Assembly (NCBI GenBank): GCA_008508345.1
Contig: QNGE01000851.1
Location: 1-64,000 of the forward strand
Reading direction: 5' to 3'
DNA length: 64,000 nt
Origin: Paragonimus westermani
Taxonomy: Eukaryota; Platyhelminthes; Trematoda; Plagiorchiida; Troglotrematidae
Shown: piece after piece, positions 53,311-64,000 of the stretch
Position numbering within the stretch: position 1 is the stretch's first letter
Layout: each line of letters starts with the position of its first letter
Translations under genes and position numbers: made by a program
Notes under the pieces: generated by a model
Told to the model about the DNA's origin: nothing
Databases searched by the model: none
The model's input: the letters and a program-made list of their open reading frames with translations, nothing else

Positions 53311-53492
53311 GCGAGCTTGGAAAATGCGTGTTTCTTGCTTTTGTAAAGTGGGAACAACCGGTTCTATTGTTTCTAGACCCGGAAATAAGCTGACTGACTT
53401 CAAACCTTTCTGCGCGCAAACAATAAATCCTCGGACTCATGCAATGGTTTCCAATCTGCGAGTAGCAGACTTCGTCAGACGTGGCCAGTGTT
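53311..53492 (+). CDS. Weak candidate exon (hypothetical)
   Basis: A TG-rich acceptor ending TGTATGCAG precedes an open frame of about 60 codons (AWKMRVSCFCKVGTTGSIV near the start) that ends at a TAG at 53,490. Possible donors, CCA|GTGTTA or CGA|GTAGCA, are mediocre. Cys and basic residues are common. No family is recognised; chance is a real alternative. Confidence 0.18.
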
Positions 53493-53499
53493 AGTCAAC

Positions 53500-54285
53500 C
53501 TGGGACAGACTTTGGATTGCAAAGTTCTTACTGTGAAAATGATAGAAGAAAACGATATTTAAGTGGGTGACTATCCTGCAATAGTATATGACCTGATGAG
53601 GAACAACGCAAAAGTGATGCAGCGAGGGAACAGGGCTGGACTGCCAGGTGACGTGCTTTCACGGAGAACGTGGCCTATTGTTGCATAGTTCAGGTTAATT
53701 AAGTTCGGCCTTTGTCGTTTGCGAAGAGTGTCAGCGGAGCAGTATGTCAACGAGATCTTGGTTGGTCCGGTCTTCGATACTGACGCTAAAGAAACCACAA
53801 ACTTGTGCTAACGCAATCCGAAAGTCGGAATTAGAAAGTTGGTGGATTAGTCAATGGTTTATTTACCGTACAAACAGGTGGAATTCAACAGCCACAGGTT
53901 AAGATGCTAAGGAAACGAATGCAACAAGAACTTCCGGACCTTGAGGATTCAAACAGTTGCTGCGTGCTATTCTCAGTGGTGATGCATGAAACGACCTAAT
54001 TTTGATGAGTTTAACCTACGACAATGGCGACAACGCAGACTCATCACACAGTAATGAGTGAGGCTATGGTATCTGAACCAGCGCACTAACTCCGACGCTG
54101 GCTAGTGATTAATTAAGTTCTAAAATTGCCATGAAAGCGTATAGTTGCATTAGAGTTTTAGCATTTTGGGACTTCGAGGGAGGTCTCAGTAAAATGTTAT
54201 GTCAAGGTAACAAGTATTTTAGCCATGTTGTTTTCACAGCGCTGATCCACAGTTAGTAGGTTACTATATGCATACTACGTTCATT
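53500..54285. other. Unassigned DNA
   Basis: Nothing recognised. Confidence 0.5.
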
Positions 54286-54289
54286 ACAG

Positions 54290-54453
54290 ATATACTGTAC
54301 GATTTTCCACAGATAAGCTTAGCAAAGCGTAGAGGTAACCCAACGACCCCGAACAATTCGAACAAGATTGGATCACGCCATGGTACTAGTGAGCAAATTA
54401 TCAAAATGAATGACCTCGAAAATTTCGACCGACAAATCGTTCCGGAGAAATGA
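54290..54453 (+). CDS. Candidate host exon (hypothetical, possibly terminal)
   Basis: Two acceptors in the same frame, TTCATTACAG (ending 54,289) and ATTTTCCACAG (ending 54,312), precede a polar, coding-like stretch rich in Asn, Lys, Arg and Asp (LAKRRGNPTTPNNSNKIGS). It ends with TGA at 54,451. Inside, CTA|GTGAGC at 54,389 is a strong donor, so the exon may stop there. The first acceptor would need one base from the previous exon, which fits the 44,217 end. No domain is recognised. Confidence 0.28.
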
Positions 54454-54454
54454 G

Positions 54455-55685
54455 TTACAATATGGTGCCGAACAGGCTGATGATGAACTGTAAACAAATA
54501 AGATGACACTGATAGTCAGCAGAGCTCTTCCGAACAACAAACGGGTTCAAATACAGTGGGAACGAGACCAGCTGCAAAATGGTGTTGCACTCGCCACTCA
54601 GGAAAAATGCGGTACAAAACAGCTGACTGTTCACACACACACATCAAGTTGATACGATAAAACAAAAACATCTAGATCGGGGTTCACTTGGTGGCAGAGC
54701 CAGGAAAGGTAGAATATACAAGAGATAAACAACTGGAAGGGGACAGGGTTGGGCCGTATTATGAAACGTGAAAAGCTGATACACACACAGTTCATCAAGG
54801 CATGTCGATGTTGACCGTCAGCAAACATAGAGGCACGTTACGAAACGCAAATTCTGATGAGTGCTTCTCTCGTAATAAAACGGAACTTGCTCGTTTTAAA
54901 CTCTAGTTCTTTAGCATCATACGTTACTCAAGCAATTGATATCTACCTGGACTAGCTTATCATCTTTGGTAGTTTAAAATTGGCTACCTTCTCAATTTTG
55001 CTAAAACTAGTTAATGATATAGTTTCGAAAGCAAAATCCGATCAGTAAGGTAGTCAACACGAAGTATTTTGTGCGAACGTCAGCCTAATTTAGATGGTAC
55101 AAATATGATGTCCATGGCTGAAGGAAGTAAGAAGATTGAACAATAAAGTGAATTGCGATTATGGTGACAGTTACGCAGTGAAGCTCCGTTTTCGATTTGT
55201 GGGAGCAGAATGGTGAAAACGATCACGCTGATGTCCTCAGTTTTGCTCACTCTATACGTTTCTTCGGATCAGACGATGTTCTGCTCTAATTATGTCAACA
55301 CCCAGAATGTTTTTTCACTGTTTTCATTTAGTGAAGTTACGGTTGTAAGGCGCTCAGTTAATTATTGATAGGATACGGTTTGTGTTCGAATCCTAATTTA
55401 GAATGCAAAATAGGTTATCAACATTTGGGTCTGTGGAACTTCGATTCTTTATGATCACACTCAGTGGATTACTTATTGGTTTGTTGATGGTAATGTCGGT
55501 TAAGAGGGGAGCCAGAAGGAACCCCTTGCAGCTGTACCTTTTTGATAATCAGAAACTAAAGGTTGTTTATACAAATCACCAACAGTTTATCATCCATCAC
55601 ACGTCTGTTGTTAGTTGGACACAATCGCACAGTTAGTGGATTGTCACTTGTGGAGACACTGTGGTGAATGGTGATGCGACAGCAA
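54455..55685. other. Unassigned DNA with a short membrane-like frame
   Basis: A 77-codon frame at 55,403-55,636 follows TAATTTAG and encodes one hydrophobic stretch (FMITLSGLLIGLLMVMSV) followed by basic residues. It may be an exon with a transmembrane helix, but no donor is convincing. Nothing else is recognised. Confidence 0.3.
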
Positions 55686-55689
55686 ACAG

Positions 55690-55877
55690 GTCCTGAGTTA
55701 CATCAACGGATCAAACCCCGTATTAGCTAATTCTAACCTGACAGGTTCAAATAGACCCTCTTTGTGCACTTTGGGTACACCGTACAGTCTACAGGGTATC
55801 GTTCCAACAAAGAATGATGCACCCGGACCTGACTGTGTGAAAACGCATTTCCCGTTTTATTCTGTGTTGGGCTCCAG
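55690..55877 (+). CDS. Candidate host exon (hypothetical)
   Basis: The frame is open from 55,672 and reads SYINGSNPVLANSNLTGSNR, then a Pro/Thr/Ser-rich segment, up to the good donor CTCCAG|GTATCT (GT at 55,878). It leaves two bases of a codon. The proposed acceptor AGCAAACAG lacks a pyrimidine tract and is the weak point. N-x-S/T sites are frequent, compatible with a secreted or disordered segment. The end phase fits the start of the exon at 56,573. Confidence 0.38.
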
Positions 55878-56572
55878 GTATCTCTTTTTCATACCAGGTG
55901 TTTCCTTTATCTCCAAAGTCAACTCCATTAATTTCAAACCTTCAGCTAGTCTGTGATTCATTTTGGCGATCTAATCAATTCTGTTCGCTAGAAACGCTTC
56001 CTGATCGTGATGCGCTCGTTGTTCGGTAAAGATTAGTGTTTCGAAATGTTGTTTGGTTAAGCTCTAGGTACGGATTGCACGAATTATCCAACATCGACTG
56101 CAATCTTTTTTAATTCAAAGTTCGGAATGCAACTAATGCACCCAATTTGTGAAACAGGTTTGCAAACTAAAACTATGAATCAAGCTAGCAACTTTTACAG
56201 TGCGAACAATAACGATTGGGTCCAAGTAACAACGTCTTAAGCAAAAATTGTACTTGAATTAGAAAATAAAGCCCACTGCCTCATATATTAACAATAATCG
56301 TAATGGATGAACCAGCTTCTATCAAAACTCAAGAACTGACACAATCGTGGAATCTTCTAGCGTTGTCCGACAGGCTCTGAAACCATCTTCTTTGTATTGA
56401 GCACTGGCTCATAAGGGATACTTTCCTCATGACAGCTCACATTCAACAAACGAACGACTGAAAGTGCACATTCAAATGCAGACGAAGTAAACCGACTGCA
56501 CAGAGTGAATCTAATGGACTGAACTTAGGCTAATACTTCAATCACTTTCTCTTTCTAACTTCCGTTTTACAG

Positions 56573-56960
56573 TCCTTGTTTCAACTTGGAACATTCTACC
56601 CGAGCGGATCCTGCCGTGACCCAATCCCCTATCAGCCCTTCAGTAACTCTGGAAGCAAGCCAATGTGAACATCAACTCCTTCCCAACTTTTCGGCCACCT
56701 CATTGGAGGGTGTGCCCATCTCCACTCCCCGGGAGGTTCATCATACCACAGCAGTCAGCTGGGACAAGCGATTAGCGGTTGAAGTGGAGCATGCGTTGAG
56801 CATCCAAAGTCGTCTGACGGAAAGAACACTGACTGAAGCGCCTACAAGCAAAGTTCCAGATAAAGTTGGACAAATCAGTCCTCATTCTGGTTTAAACACC
56901 ATGGTAGACGTGAGCTCAGCAGACTACAGGAGTCCCTATGAACGACTTAGACATTTGAAA
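56573..56960 (+). CDS. Candidate host exon (hypothetical, Ser/Thr/Pro-rich)
   Basis: A strong acceptor (TCTCTTTCTAACTTCCGTTTTACAG) and a strong donor (GAAA|GTAAGC, GT at 56,961) border a 388-bp open block. It starts with one base of a split codon and ends in phase 0. The peptide is rich in Ser, Thr, Pro, Glu and His (for example VTLEASQCEHQLLPNFSAT) and looks intrinsically disordered, with an acidic/basic C-terminal part. No catalytic motif, signal or membrane segment is seen. Of the host candidates this has the best pair of splice sites. Confidence 0.45.
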
Positions 56961-56964
56961 GTAA

Positions 56965-59900
56965 GCGGGTGATAGCAAACTGCGTAGAACTCCAATGTCT
57001 ACCTGATTCCCGCCTACTGATAAAACAGGTGAATGAAATCGAACAGAACGACTTAGGCTCCGATAAATGAGTAGAATAACGAACATCATCATAGCTGAGC
57101 CCCTGAAGGTAGCCTCTTAGGGTAAGCTTTGATGTCATCACATCTGGATTGGGCGCCTTTGCGATGTTGGTTCAGACCGGTTTGGTGATATGCGCACACC
57201 GGAAGCAAATTTCAGTAAAGTCAATATGTCTCTAAGATGTGCACGTCACTTTCAGAAATATAGTGGTTCTGGTATAAACGATCCTAATTGGCAACATTAC
57301 TCTGCACAGTCTTGAGAGAAGGCGGACTTCTCAGTGACGCAACTGTATCCTGACCCCTATTTTTAGTATACAGATTGTATGAACGCCCTGAGTAACCTTA
57401 GCCAATCTTGTGTAGTTGTATCTTGAATATTGAGGAAGTGAACTAGTATTCCGTCTGTTGTCTACATACTTGCCTTTTCTCCCTTCATCTCTATTCGCTA
57501 GTCACTTTATCTGACACAAATGATCAATTATAAAATTCTTATTAACTTAGCTAATCAAATACATGATATTGTATATTTGAATGCAGACATAAATTGATTG
57601 CACGAACTGAATGTAATTGACCAAGCTAAGAATATTGCCTTATTCCTTTTTTCTCTGATATCCTGAATAATTATTCGCCCGAAGGTCTACTGACTATATC
57701 GACAGCATGTACGCTAAAATAAGACATGCTTGTTGCTTGATGGTCATTCTGGTAGTGAGTTCGATTACTGACTTAACGAAATTCAGCGTTCTGGTTTTAC
57801 GTCATGATCTTATTCTTGTCTTTACATGCATTCTGATGATTCCTTCTCCATTCTGGAAAAACCATACAGTCCAATCAGTTGAACCTGTTTTGGTGTAACG
57901 GGAGAATTTTGACGACGAACTCTCTGGTCCAGCTAATGCATACTAACGAACAACAAGAATGGACAGCAAAGGTCTCCGCGATATCCCTCCGAGGATAAAT
58001 GAAAGAATTTCCATGCAACTGATTTAGAAACAAGGAGGACATTATTAAAAGCGCAATGCAAATTTTGTCATAAGCCGGACTCCCCAATATAGCATTGTAC
58101 TGAAAGTCTGTAAAACTATACTACATGCCTCCTTCGATCATCTCGATTCTGCGGGTATTCAACCATTTTGAAGTGTAAATTTGAGGAAGTCATTCTGATA
58201 GAACAGGTGATAGAACAGGTATGCATCAAGGCTATGTATAACAAGATATCGAATTAAAATGGACAGTGCTACGGATATTGTAAGGAGTGAAAATACAGCT
58301 TCTAAAATATAAGAAACGTTTCTAAAATTGAAGATAATCTTGACGTCGCAAAATCGCATTAATGAAAATGTCACCGCTATCGACATCCCGAACTTTTCAG
58401 CGCTGGGTTAGTCAAGGACATATGGCAGACCACATACTTGATCCATACATTCCTCGGATTACCAAACCCGCAGAAAGCAGACGCTACAAATGATGCTACC
58501 GTTTTCGTCAAGTTCGCGAACTATGCGTGGACGGTTAGGCCAGTTGTCCTATTACCTGAACCGACACATATATTCTGAATTATTTATTGTATTCTCCCAA
58601 AACGATACTTCCGTCTCGAAACCAAAACTCCTGTCGAATTTCGAACGTCCGTGTGATACCGATAAAAACGCAAAGTTACAACTTCCACGAGGTAAGAGTG
58701 TGCATCATAAGGTGAAATTTTCTTGCGCTAACTACTTACAGGTGTAGCTGCCGTTTCGTTCCACACATGAATTCGACGGCTACAGCAAGTCAGAAGAAAA
58801 TGTTTGCAGATTTGTCATCGCTCATTTGCAGTGGAATTTTAAAACACCTTTTATTTTGTGTCAATCACTCCAGAAAATGGTGGTGCTCTTCAAGACATCA
58901 ACATTAGGGTCGCCTATGAAGTATTTCCATCAGGCGATCGCACTTACATTATAGTCGTCGACGGCTAAGTGACTAAGCCCATTTGTCCCAAAGTACTTAA
59001 AACGTTGTTAACTCCAACCCACTTAGTGTTAGTAGTGCTTGCGTGAAAATATCTTAAACCATTTCTCATTTTCAGAACACGTCCGCTGTAATTGGTAAAG
59101 CATGAGTTAGATGAAACAGGTGAGTTAACTACGCATACCGACTGTTCTCTATGGATGCATGAAACTATCCCAGTATTGAAAAAGGACGGAGATGTCACCG
59201 TTTGCCGTGGCATGAACAGACCTCACCCGCGAGTGATTTTTTGGAAGTCCATTTTATGAGTTATGGATGAACCCCTGAACATGTTATGTACAGCGCGTTT
59301 CTTTTAGAAACATAACTTATACAACGTATTCTTACACAAGCAATCAGTGCCGAATTCCAAAATTCTCTCGGTTTATTTTATAACTATTCATCATTTTAAG
59401 CTTGTGCCCAAGTTCCGCCTTTGCGATCTGATCAAGCTTGCTAATCATTCTCTAATTGACTTGCCCGAACAGATACTTTAGACACGCAGTAATATAGAGT
59501 TGGGAGCCATAAATTATTGGAGCGACCGGCAAGACTTGCGTTCAAATTTAGTCTACTGGATTACGAAGTCAATTTTTTAGGTTACAATTTCTCTGTCATA
59601 TTCTGACGCAGAAAATTCGGGCCTAGAAGATACCACTGCAAATGCCAAGGCTCCTGCATCGGTAACAAAGCATTTTCTGAAGCTTTCCAGCGCCATCTCC
59701 CTCATTTTGTAAGACTGACAAAACCTCTGGCAGACAAAATTTAACACGTCTTATAATCCAATGAGTTTCGTCAGACGAAAGATACAACGAGAGATTGAAC
59801 GTAAAGTTCGAGACCCGCATTACATCCCAATTGATGCTTTTAACGAAATGCCTGAATCTTACAATGTGTATCTCCTTGATGTTTTGGTGAACTGAATAAA

Positions 59901-60295
59901 GAGAACTCAAGGTCACTCTCTTACCAGATTTTTCCGTAGTTCACAGGCCGCTGCATTATGAAGCTACAGAGTTTCGTGGATGCAGTATAAACATGGCTGA
60001 TTTTTCTTTGAATGTCACACGATATTCTGATGCTGTTTTTGTAAGTGGGATTGACTGTCCATAAGCACCAATTGTGAGGTACCTTTCCAGTCGCTCAGTT
60101 CAGGAAACGTTCTCTTACCGCCGTGTTTGAAACAACTGGAGAGAGAACTTGACGAGGAGCATTACTGCACTGCATTATTTAATCTTCAAGTCCGTTTCGA
60201 TCAATTCGTCACCAGTGTGAACGGACTTTTCCACAGAGGCCTTTCTGCACACACGAGGGAGTACACCATTGTTTGAGTGATAGTGAGTAACAGAA
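56965..60295. other. Unassigned DNA
   Basis: Several open frames below 100 codons on both strands. At 58,440-58,570 a frame with FVKFANYAWTVRPVVLLPEP looks protein-like but has no family and no splice support. No RNA gene or repeat is recognised. Confidence 0.4.
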
Positions 60296-60299
60296 GACC

Positions 60300-60395
60300 T
60301 TGGTTTTAAGCAAGTTGAATATCACCTACAATTCATCGCAACAGTCATACTTCCGTAAACATTCCGATCAGCTACCTTCGAAAAGAATTGTCTTT
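60300..60395 (-). repeat. SINE tail, degraded
   Basis: AAGTTGAATATCACCTACAATTCATCGCA...ACCTTCGAAAAGAA keeps the order of the SINE tail blocks (CAAGTTGAACATCACTCAC, TTTGATCGCAG, CTTTCGAAAAGAAG) with many substitutions. The hammerhead and head are gone. Confidence 0.5.
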
Positions 60396-60665
60396 GCCTC
60401 AAAAATCCGTAACAATCTCTGATTCTTTGTTACGTTGAGACAATTCTTCGTTTGAAATGAGGATCGACAGTTTGGCAAGCGCCGGAAGCTTGACGATGCT
60501 GGCTAATTACCACGTGTCATTCTAATCACCTTGTGTCTGATCTACACCGGAATGGGCCCTTTGGACGGAAGACGTAGGTTAATCTCTGTTTTCCCGTCTC
60601 AGTTGTCCAACAATTTGCACGTGAATTCGTAATTATACTGCAATATTGATCGGCAATTCCTGCAG

Positions 60666-60839
60666 TATAATATTACACAAAATGTCTTCGTTGCCGAAGC
60701 CGCCCGGAACTGCTGGGGAATTTGCGATAAACTGTGAACCCCTTCGAAAGTACAGTAAAATTTCAAATCCTATGGATGTAAATACAATTGCGCAAGTACC
60801 TCAAGAATTCCACATTAAAATCCATGCAATAAATCACAG
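60666..60839 (+). CDS. Weak candidate exon (hypothetical)
   Basis: After the acceptor CAATTCCTGCAG a frame with an ATG at 60,682 reads MSSLPKPPGTAGEFAINCEP and continues to CACAG|GTCACA, or to an earlier donor CAA|GTACCT at 60,796. The peptide is Pro-rich and looks protein-like. With the first donor its phases do not fit the neighbours; with the second it could precede the 62,285 exon. No family is recognised. Confidence 0.25.
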
Positions 60840-60889
60840 GTCACATCCTTTCGAAACTCCAGCAGCAGAAAGATTAGTTATTTGAACAG

Positions 60890-62280
60890 GACGTTTGCAA
60901 CATGTGGCTGGAGTTTCGTATGTGTGTAGGTTATTCGCTCTCCAAAACGTCCACGCGTAAAGTCCCGACTGTTGAAAGGTGTGGCAACCGACAACCAACC
61001 AAATTTCATGAACTAGGAATTTCATCGTTGTGCGCAACACTCTGTTAAGTATGCGCACGCAGTGCTCTGCAACCTAGCTCCTAGTGGAGTAGTGGGGTGT
61101 CTCGATATAACGTTCGTGAAAGGTATCCAAACAGAATCTACCAGGTATACGGTGGGTGGGTAGCGTAATACATACAGGATATCCACACTTCAAACTTCCG
61201 ACCAACACTATCCAGGTTGGTGTTGAGCTGAACGTTACTAATCCAATTCAGCCGGACGCAAACCCGGATCTATACGGTTACTCCTACCACTACTAGTTCA
61301 ACAGCGGGAATATTACAACTTCACTTGAACCTCGTTTGCTTGTTCGCATTAAGCTGAAAGTGACTAAGAAAAGCTAGACAGTCTTGTTACACTCTGGTGA
61401 GATAGCGTGTGCATGAAACCCGGTCACATACGGACTGAGCAGTTGCAGAATAATCAACGTACGCCAACTTCATACTTTCTTGAAGCAGGGTCATCAACAG
61501 AATCGGCCGTCATCAAATCAAACATTGTAGGTTCCCCAATCCACCAGCCAGGCGATCCCAATCTCAGAAAGCAAAATAATTATTTTGTTAGAGAAAGTGG
61601 AGGACGATGTATTCGTGCATTCTTGTATTTTGTTTAACAACACAATACGATGTTAATCAATGGCTTCCTAAACGTTCGATTTCAACAAGTTAAGTCCCCA
61701 CACTGATTGTTTCTACACTTTGAAGCAGAACGTAGGTATTGTTACTGGTTAGCGTTTGTTTTGGCTACCGTTACAGTTGTTTAGATGCTTTTTGGTCAGC
61801 AGGCACTTGGAATCTGCGCTGTTTATTGAAATCTTGTGAGCCTCATGCGGTGGTGTGTTTGATGTGATCTTGACGGTCACCAGTGAATGATTTGGTTCTT
61901 GTATGCCATCGGGACACTTCTCTATTCCAACACCCTTGAAATTGATAAACTGGAAGCAGTCTTCACAGCTGTGAAGCACGAAGTTTATGACGAAGGTTTA
62001 CAATTGATGGACACAAATTGATTTGAACTGTAAAATAACCTCCAGTAGCTGTCTGAATTGGTAAGCGAAAGCTAGACTGCAGCGAAAAGACTGTTTACGA
62101 TGATTCGTCATCGGGCTAAATACATCGCCAAGTGTTAACCGTCCGTTGGTTAAAATTAACACGCATTAACTGACGAAAAATGGCCGGTAGCAGCTTCCTG
62201 AACATCCGTCATGTGTGCGATTATGTTCCGTCTGTAATTCTATTTAGGATCTTAACAGAACTATCAAACCCTCTCGTTGT
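60890..62280. other. Unassigned DNA
   Basis: Short frames only. Around 61,216-61,295 a frame (GVELNVTNPIQPDANPDLYG) is protein-like but ends at a TAG. Nothing is called. Confidence 0.4.
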
Positions 62281-62284
62281 TTAG

Positions 62285-62539
62285 CTTCACCCGGTCCTAA
62301 CACAATTCACATGGGCCCAGACACTGTTCAACCAAGCCTCCTATGAATGTGCTCGAAATCCAGTTGGTCCAAATGCAATTCTAGATGATCATCTGACTCG
62401 TGTCTGGCGTGATCGGGCCCGTGTGATGATACAAGAAGACGAACTCAATGGGATACCCAAACCCCAGCTCTCAAGTCGCATGTTCAGACGCTCGGGCATC
62501 CGTTCTCGCTGGCATTCGTGGAACAAATTTACTCAACCA
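62285..62539 (+). CDS. Candidate host exon (hypothetical, 85 codons)
   Basis: The acceptor CCTCTCGTTGTTTAG ends at 62,284, where the TAG also closes the frame upstream. The block is open in phase 0 to CCA|GTTAGT (GT at 62,540), exactly 85 codons. The peptide starts LHPVLTQFTWAQTLFNQASY and has a charged middle (DDHLTRVWRDRARVMIQEDE) and an Arg/Trp-rich end. It is strongly protein-like but no family is recognised. It lacks an ATG near its start, as expected of an internal exon. Phase 0 at both ends fits the exon ending at 56,960. Confidence 0.45.
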
Positions 62540-62604
62540 GTTAGTGGTTTACCACGGAATATTTCAGGCGAGTCACTCATATTTGCATGTGCATTGCTCT
62601 AGAG

Positions 62605-63185
62605 GGTAGCAAGTATAGATGGTTACTTACCTAACGTCAGGAAAGCGTTTCGAGCACTTTTTCTCCAAAGAATGCAATTTTTGCTCTTCGCTGTTTATTT
62701 ACATCTTCTGGTATCGGAAACTTCTCGGAATGTGTGAGCTACAAGTGCTTATGCACATGTTTGTATTTATCAATAGTGACGTGCAACGCACACGTGATCA
62801 CGTGTAAAAAATATAATATCTAGAGTATAAGCACGTAAACAACCCAAGTAGGAATTCAGTACAGACAAGGTTACCAATAAACAAGCATGCAATAGCAAGA
62901 AGAAAAAAGGGTAGGAAAAGCAATACAATGATATCAAACAGAGTGAACGCATTTAGTTTGTTTCACATTGTACTCCATTTGGAAACTTTTCGTTGCTCTT
63001 ACTGGGGTTTTTCTGATTTCTTGGACGTTTGAATGATATGATTTAACTGAGGTTGGATAACACATATACCAACAGTTTCGTCACTGACTATTCCTTCAAT
63101 ATATATCTTAATGCTTCTAGTTATCGACAGATGTTTTGCACCCCAACCGGAAAGCCGAATAGAGCCGTTTATGAAAAAACATAAT
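62605..63185. other. Unassigned DNA
   Basis: Nothing recognised beyond short frames. Confidence 0.5.
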
Positions 63186-63187
63186 TA

Positions 63188-63415
63188 CTGTTGAGTAGTC
63201 GGGGCGTTGGTTTATTTTCAAGTTGAACATCACTCACATTTGATCGCAGCCTTCGCATTCAAATAGACTTTCCAGCCAGCAAGGATGTGCACTACTGATG
63301 ATTTCCAAGGAGAGCGAAACTCGAGTCTAATACTTCTTTTTGAAAGAGGCTGGCCGGAAAGTCTATCAGAATGCGAAGGTTGCGATCACATGTGAGTGAT
63401 GTTCAACTTGAAAAA
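63188..63415. repeat. SINE inverted dimer (foldback), copy 2
   Basis: The left part (63,188-63,280) is a minus-strand SINE tail including the GAGTAGTCGGGG end. The right part (63,281-63,415) is the plus-strand SINE body and tail. The arms match those of the 30 kb foldback, but the hammerhead-containing loop is in the opposite orientation relative to the flank-proximal left tail. Confidence 0.8.
63289..63333 (+). ncRNA. Hammerhead ribozyme in SINE (stem I damaged)
   Basis: CTGATGA, a shortened stem II (TTTCC/GGAGA), CGAAAC, TCGA and GTC are present. The 3' strand of stem I reads TAATAC instead of TAGTGC, which breaks two pairs with GCACTA. Reduced or lost activity is expected. Confidence 0.6.
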
Positions 63416-63419
63416 CTTG

Positions 63420-64000
63420 GTGCCAATTTCTTCATAGCCTTAGGTCAAGTCATCTGCTATCAAATTTGCATTCTATTCCGAGTAAATTCAGATAGCTTAA
63501 AGAAAACGCGGTGCGGTAGGTGTTAATTAAGCACGCGTGAGACGTGCATGCATCATTTCAACCAATGCGGTGAAAACGTATTGCGTAATGAAGAACTCTC
63601 TGTTTCTAGCACACGTCTTTGTACATCATCAACGTTCATGTTAACATGCTACTACACATGGTCTACGCTTTGTACACGAAGTACTTCAGAAGTTGGCCGA
63701 CAAGTACCAGCAGTTCGCATTGGTTACACCTCACAACCGTGAAGTGGCATTCCTCGCAAATTCGCGTTTTACACCTTGTCGGAGGTGCATCAAGTTGGCA
63801 TTGGCCAACTCTGCATTAGTGATCCATTATCATTGGCTGTGTTATAACTTCTAGAGGGGAACCTCCGACTAATCTCAGACCGTTGACACCCACAGAGGAT
63901 GCAGGCGCAGACCCTTAGCATTCTCGAAGAAGTGTTTTACTCTTAGAAGAATGCGCTGCTATTCACCATATGAAGCCACCTATATCGCCAAACAATCTGG
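63420..64000. other. Unassigned DNA
   Basis: Nothing recognised beyond two overlapping short frames. Confidence 0.5.

Noticed and set aside
54855..54895. CTGATGAG near 54,857 as a hammerhead
   Set aside because: No CGAAA within range and no cleavage triplet or helices.
1..64000. CRISPR arrays, bacterial operons, viral genomes
   Set aside because: No regularly spaced short repeats, no tightly packed genes, no Shine-Dalgarno-led frames and no capsid or polymerase genes other than retroelement RTs.

Overview
The window looks like intergenic and intronic DNA from a large, repeat-rich flatworm genome, most probably a digenean trematode. No tRNA, rRNA or bacterial gene is visible and long open frames are scarce. 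All recognisable long coding sequence belongs to retroelements: several Penelope-like (PLE) families, a restriction-enzyme-like-endonuclease (RLE) LINE of the R2 type, and eroded LINEs. A tRNA-derived SINE with a hammerhead ribozyme recalls the Sm-alpha repeats of schistosomes. The trematode call is inference from this repeat spectrum; I cannot name the species.

Layout. 1.0-1.4 kb: old SINE copy. 6.2-8.4 kb: eroded PLE (A). 10.4-12.1 kb: eroded LINE with a C-terminal zinc finger. 14.5-14.9 kb: PLE 3' end (B) with a hammerhead-like motif. 20.68-25.20 kb: a nest in which a small LTR element (about 225 bp LTRs, TG..CA ends, near-perfect 5-bp target duplication) carries an R2-like LINE on the minus strand, inserted in an ACT/AGT trinucleotide array and starting with an HDV-like ribozyme. 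30.2, 41.0-41.5, 48.1-48.5, 60.3 and 63.2-63.4 kb: SINE copies, two of them inverted dimers. 31.4-31.9 kb: older R2-like relic. 36.9-37.5 kb: CR1/Jockey-like RT relic. 38.6-39.8 kb: PLE (C) with inverted ends. 41.5-42.5 kb: PLE RT relic (D), joined to a SINE tail at the only N. 48.8-51.3 kb: the best preserved PLE (E), with 751-bp inverted 3' arms, both open.

Host coding sequence is less certain. Several plus-strand blocks (19.3, 27.8, 44.1, 46.0, 54.3, 55.7, 56.6, 62.3 kb) are open, protein-like and bounded by plausible splice sites. The 55.7, 56.6 and 62.3 kb blocks are phase-compatible with one another and could be exons of one gene with multi-kb introns. No family is recognised.

The unifying theme is ribozyme-bearing retroelements: an HDV fold on the R2-like element and hammerheads on the SINE and on PLEs.
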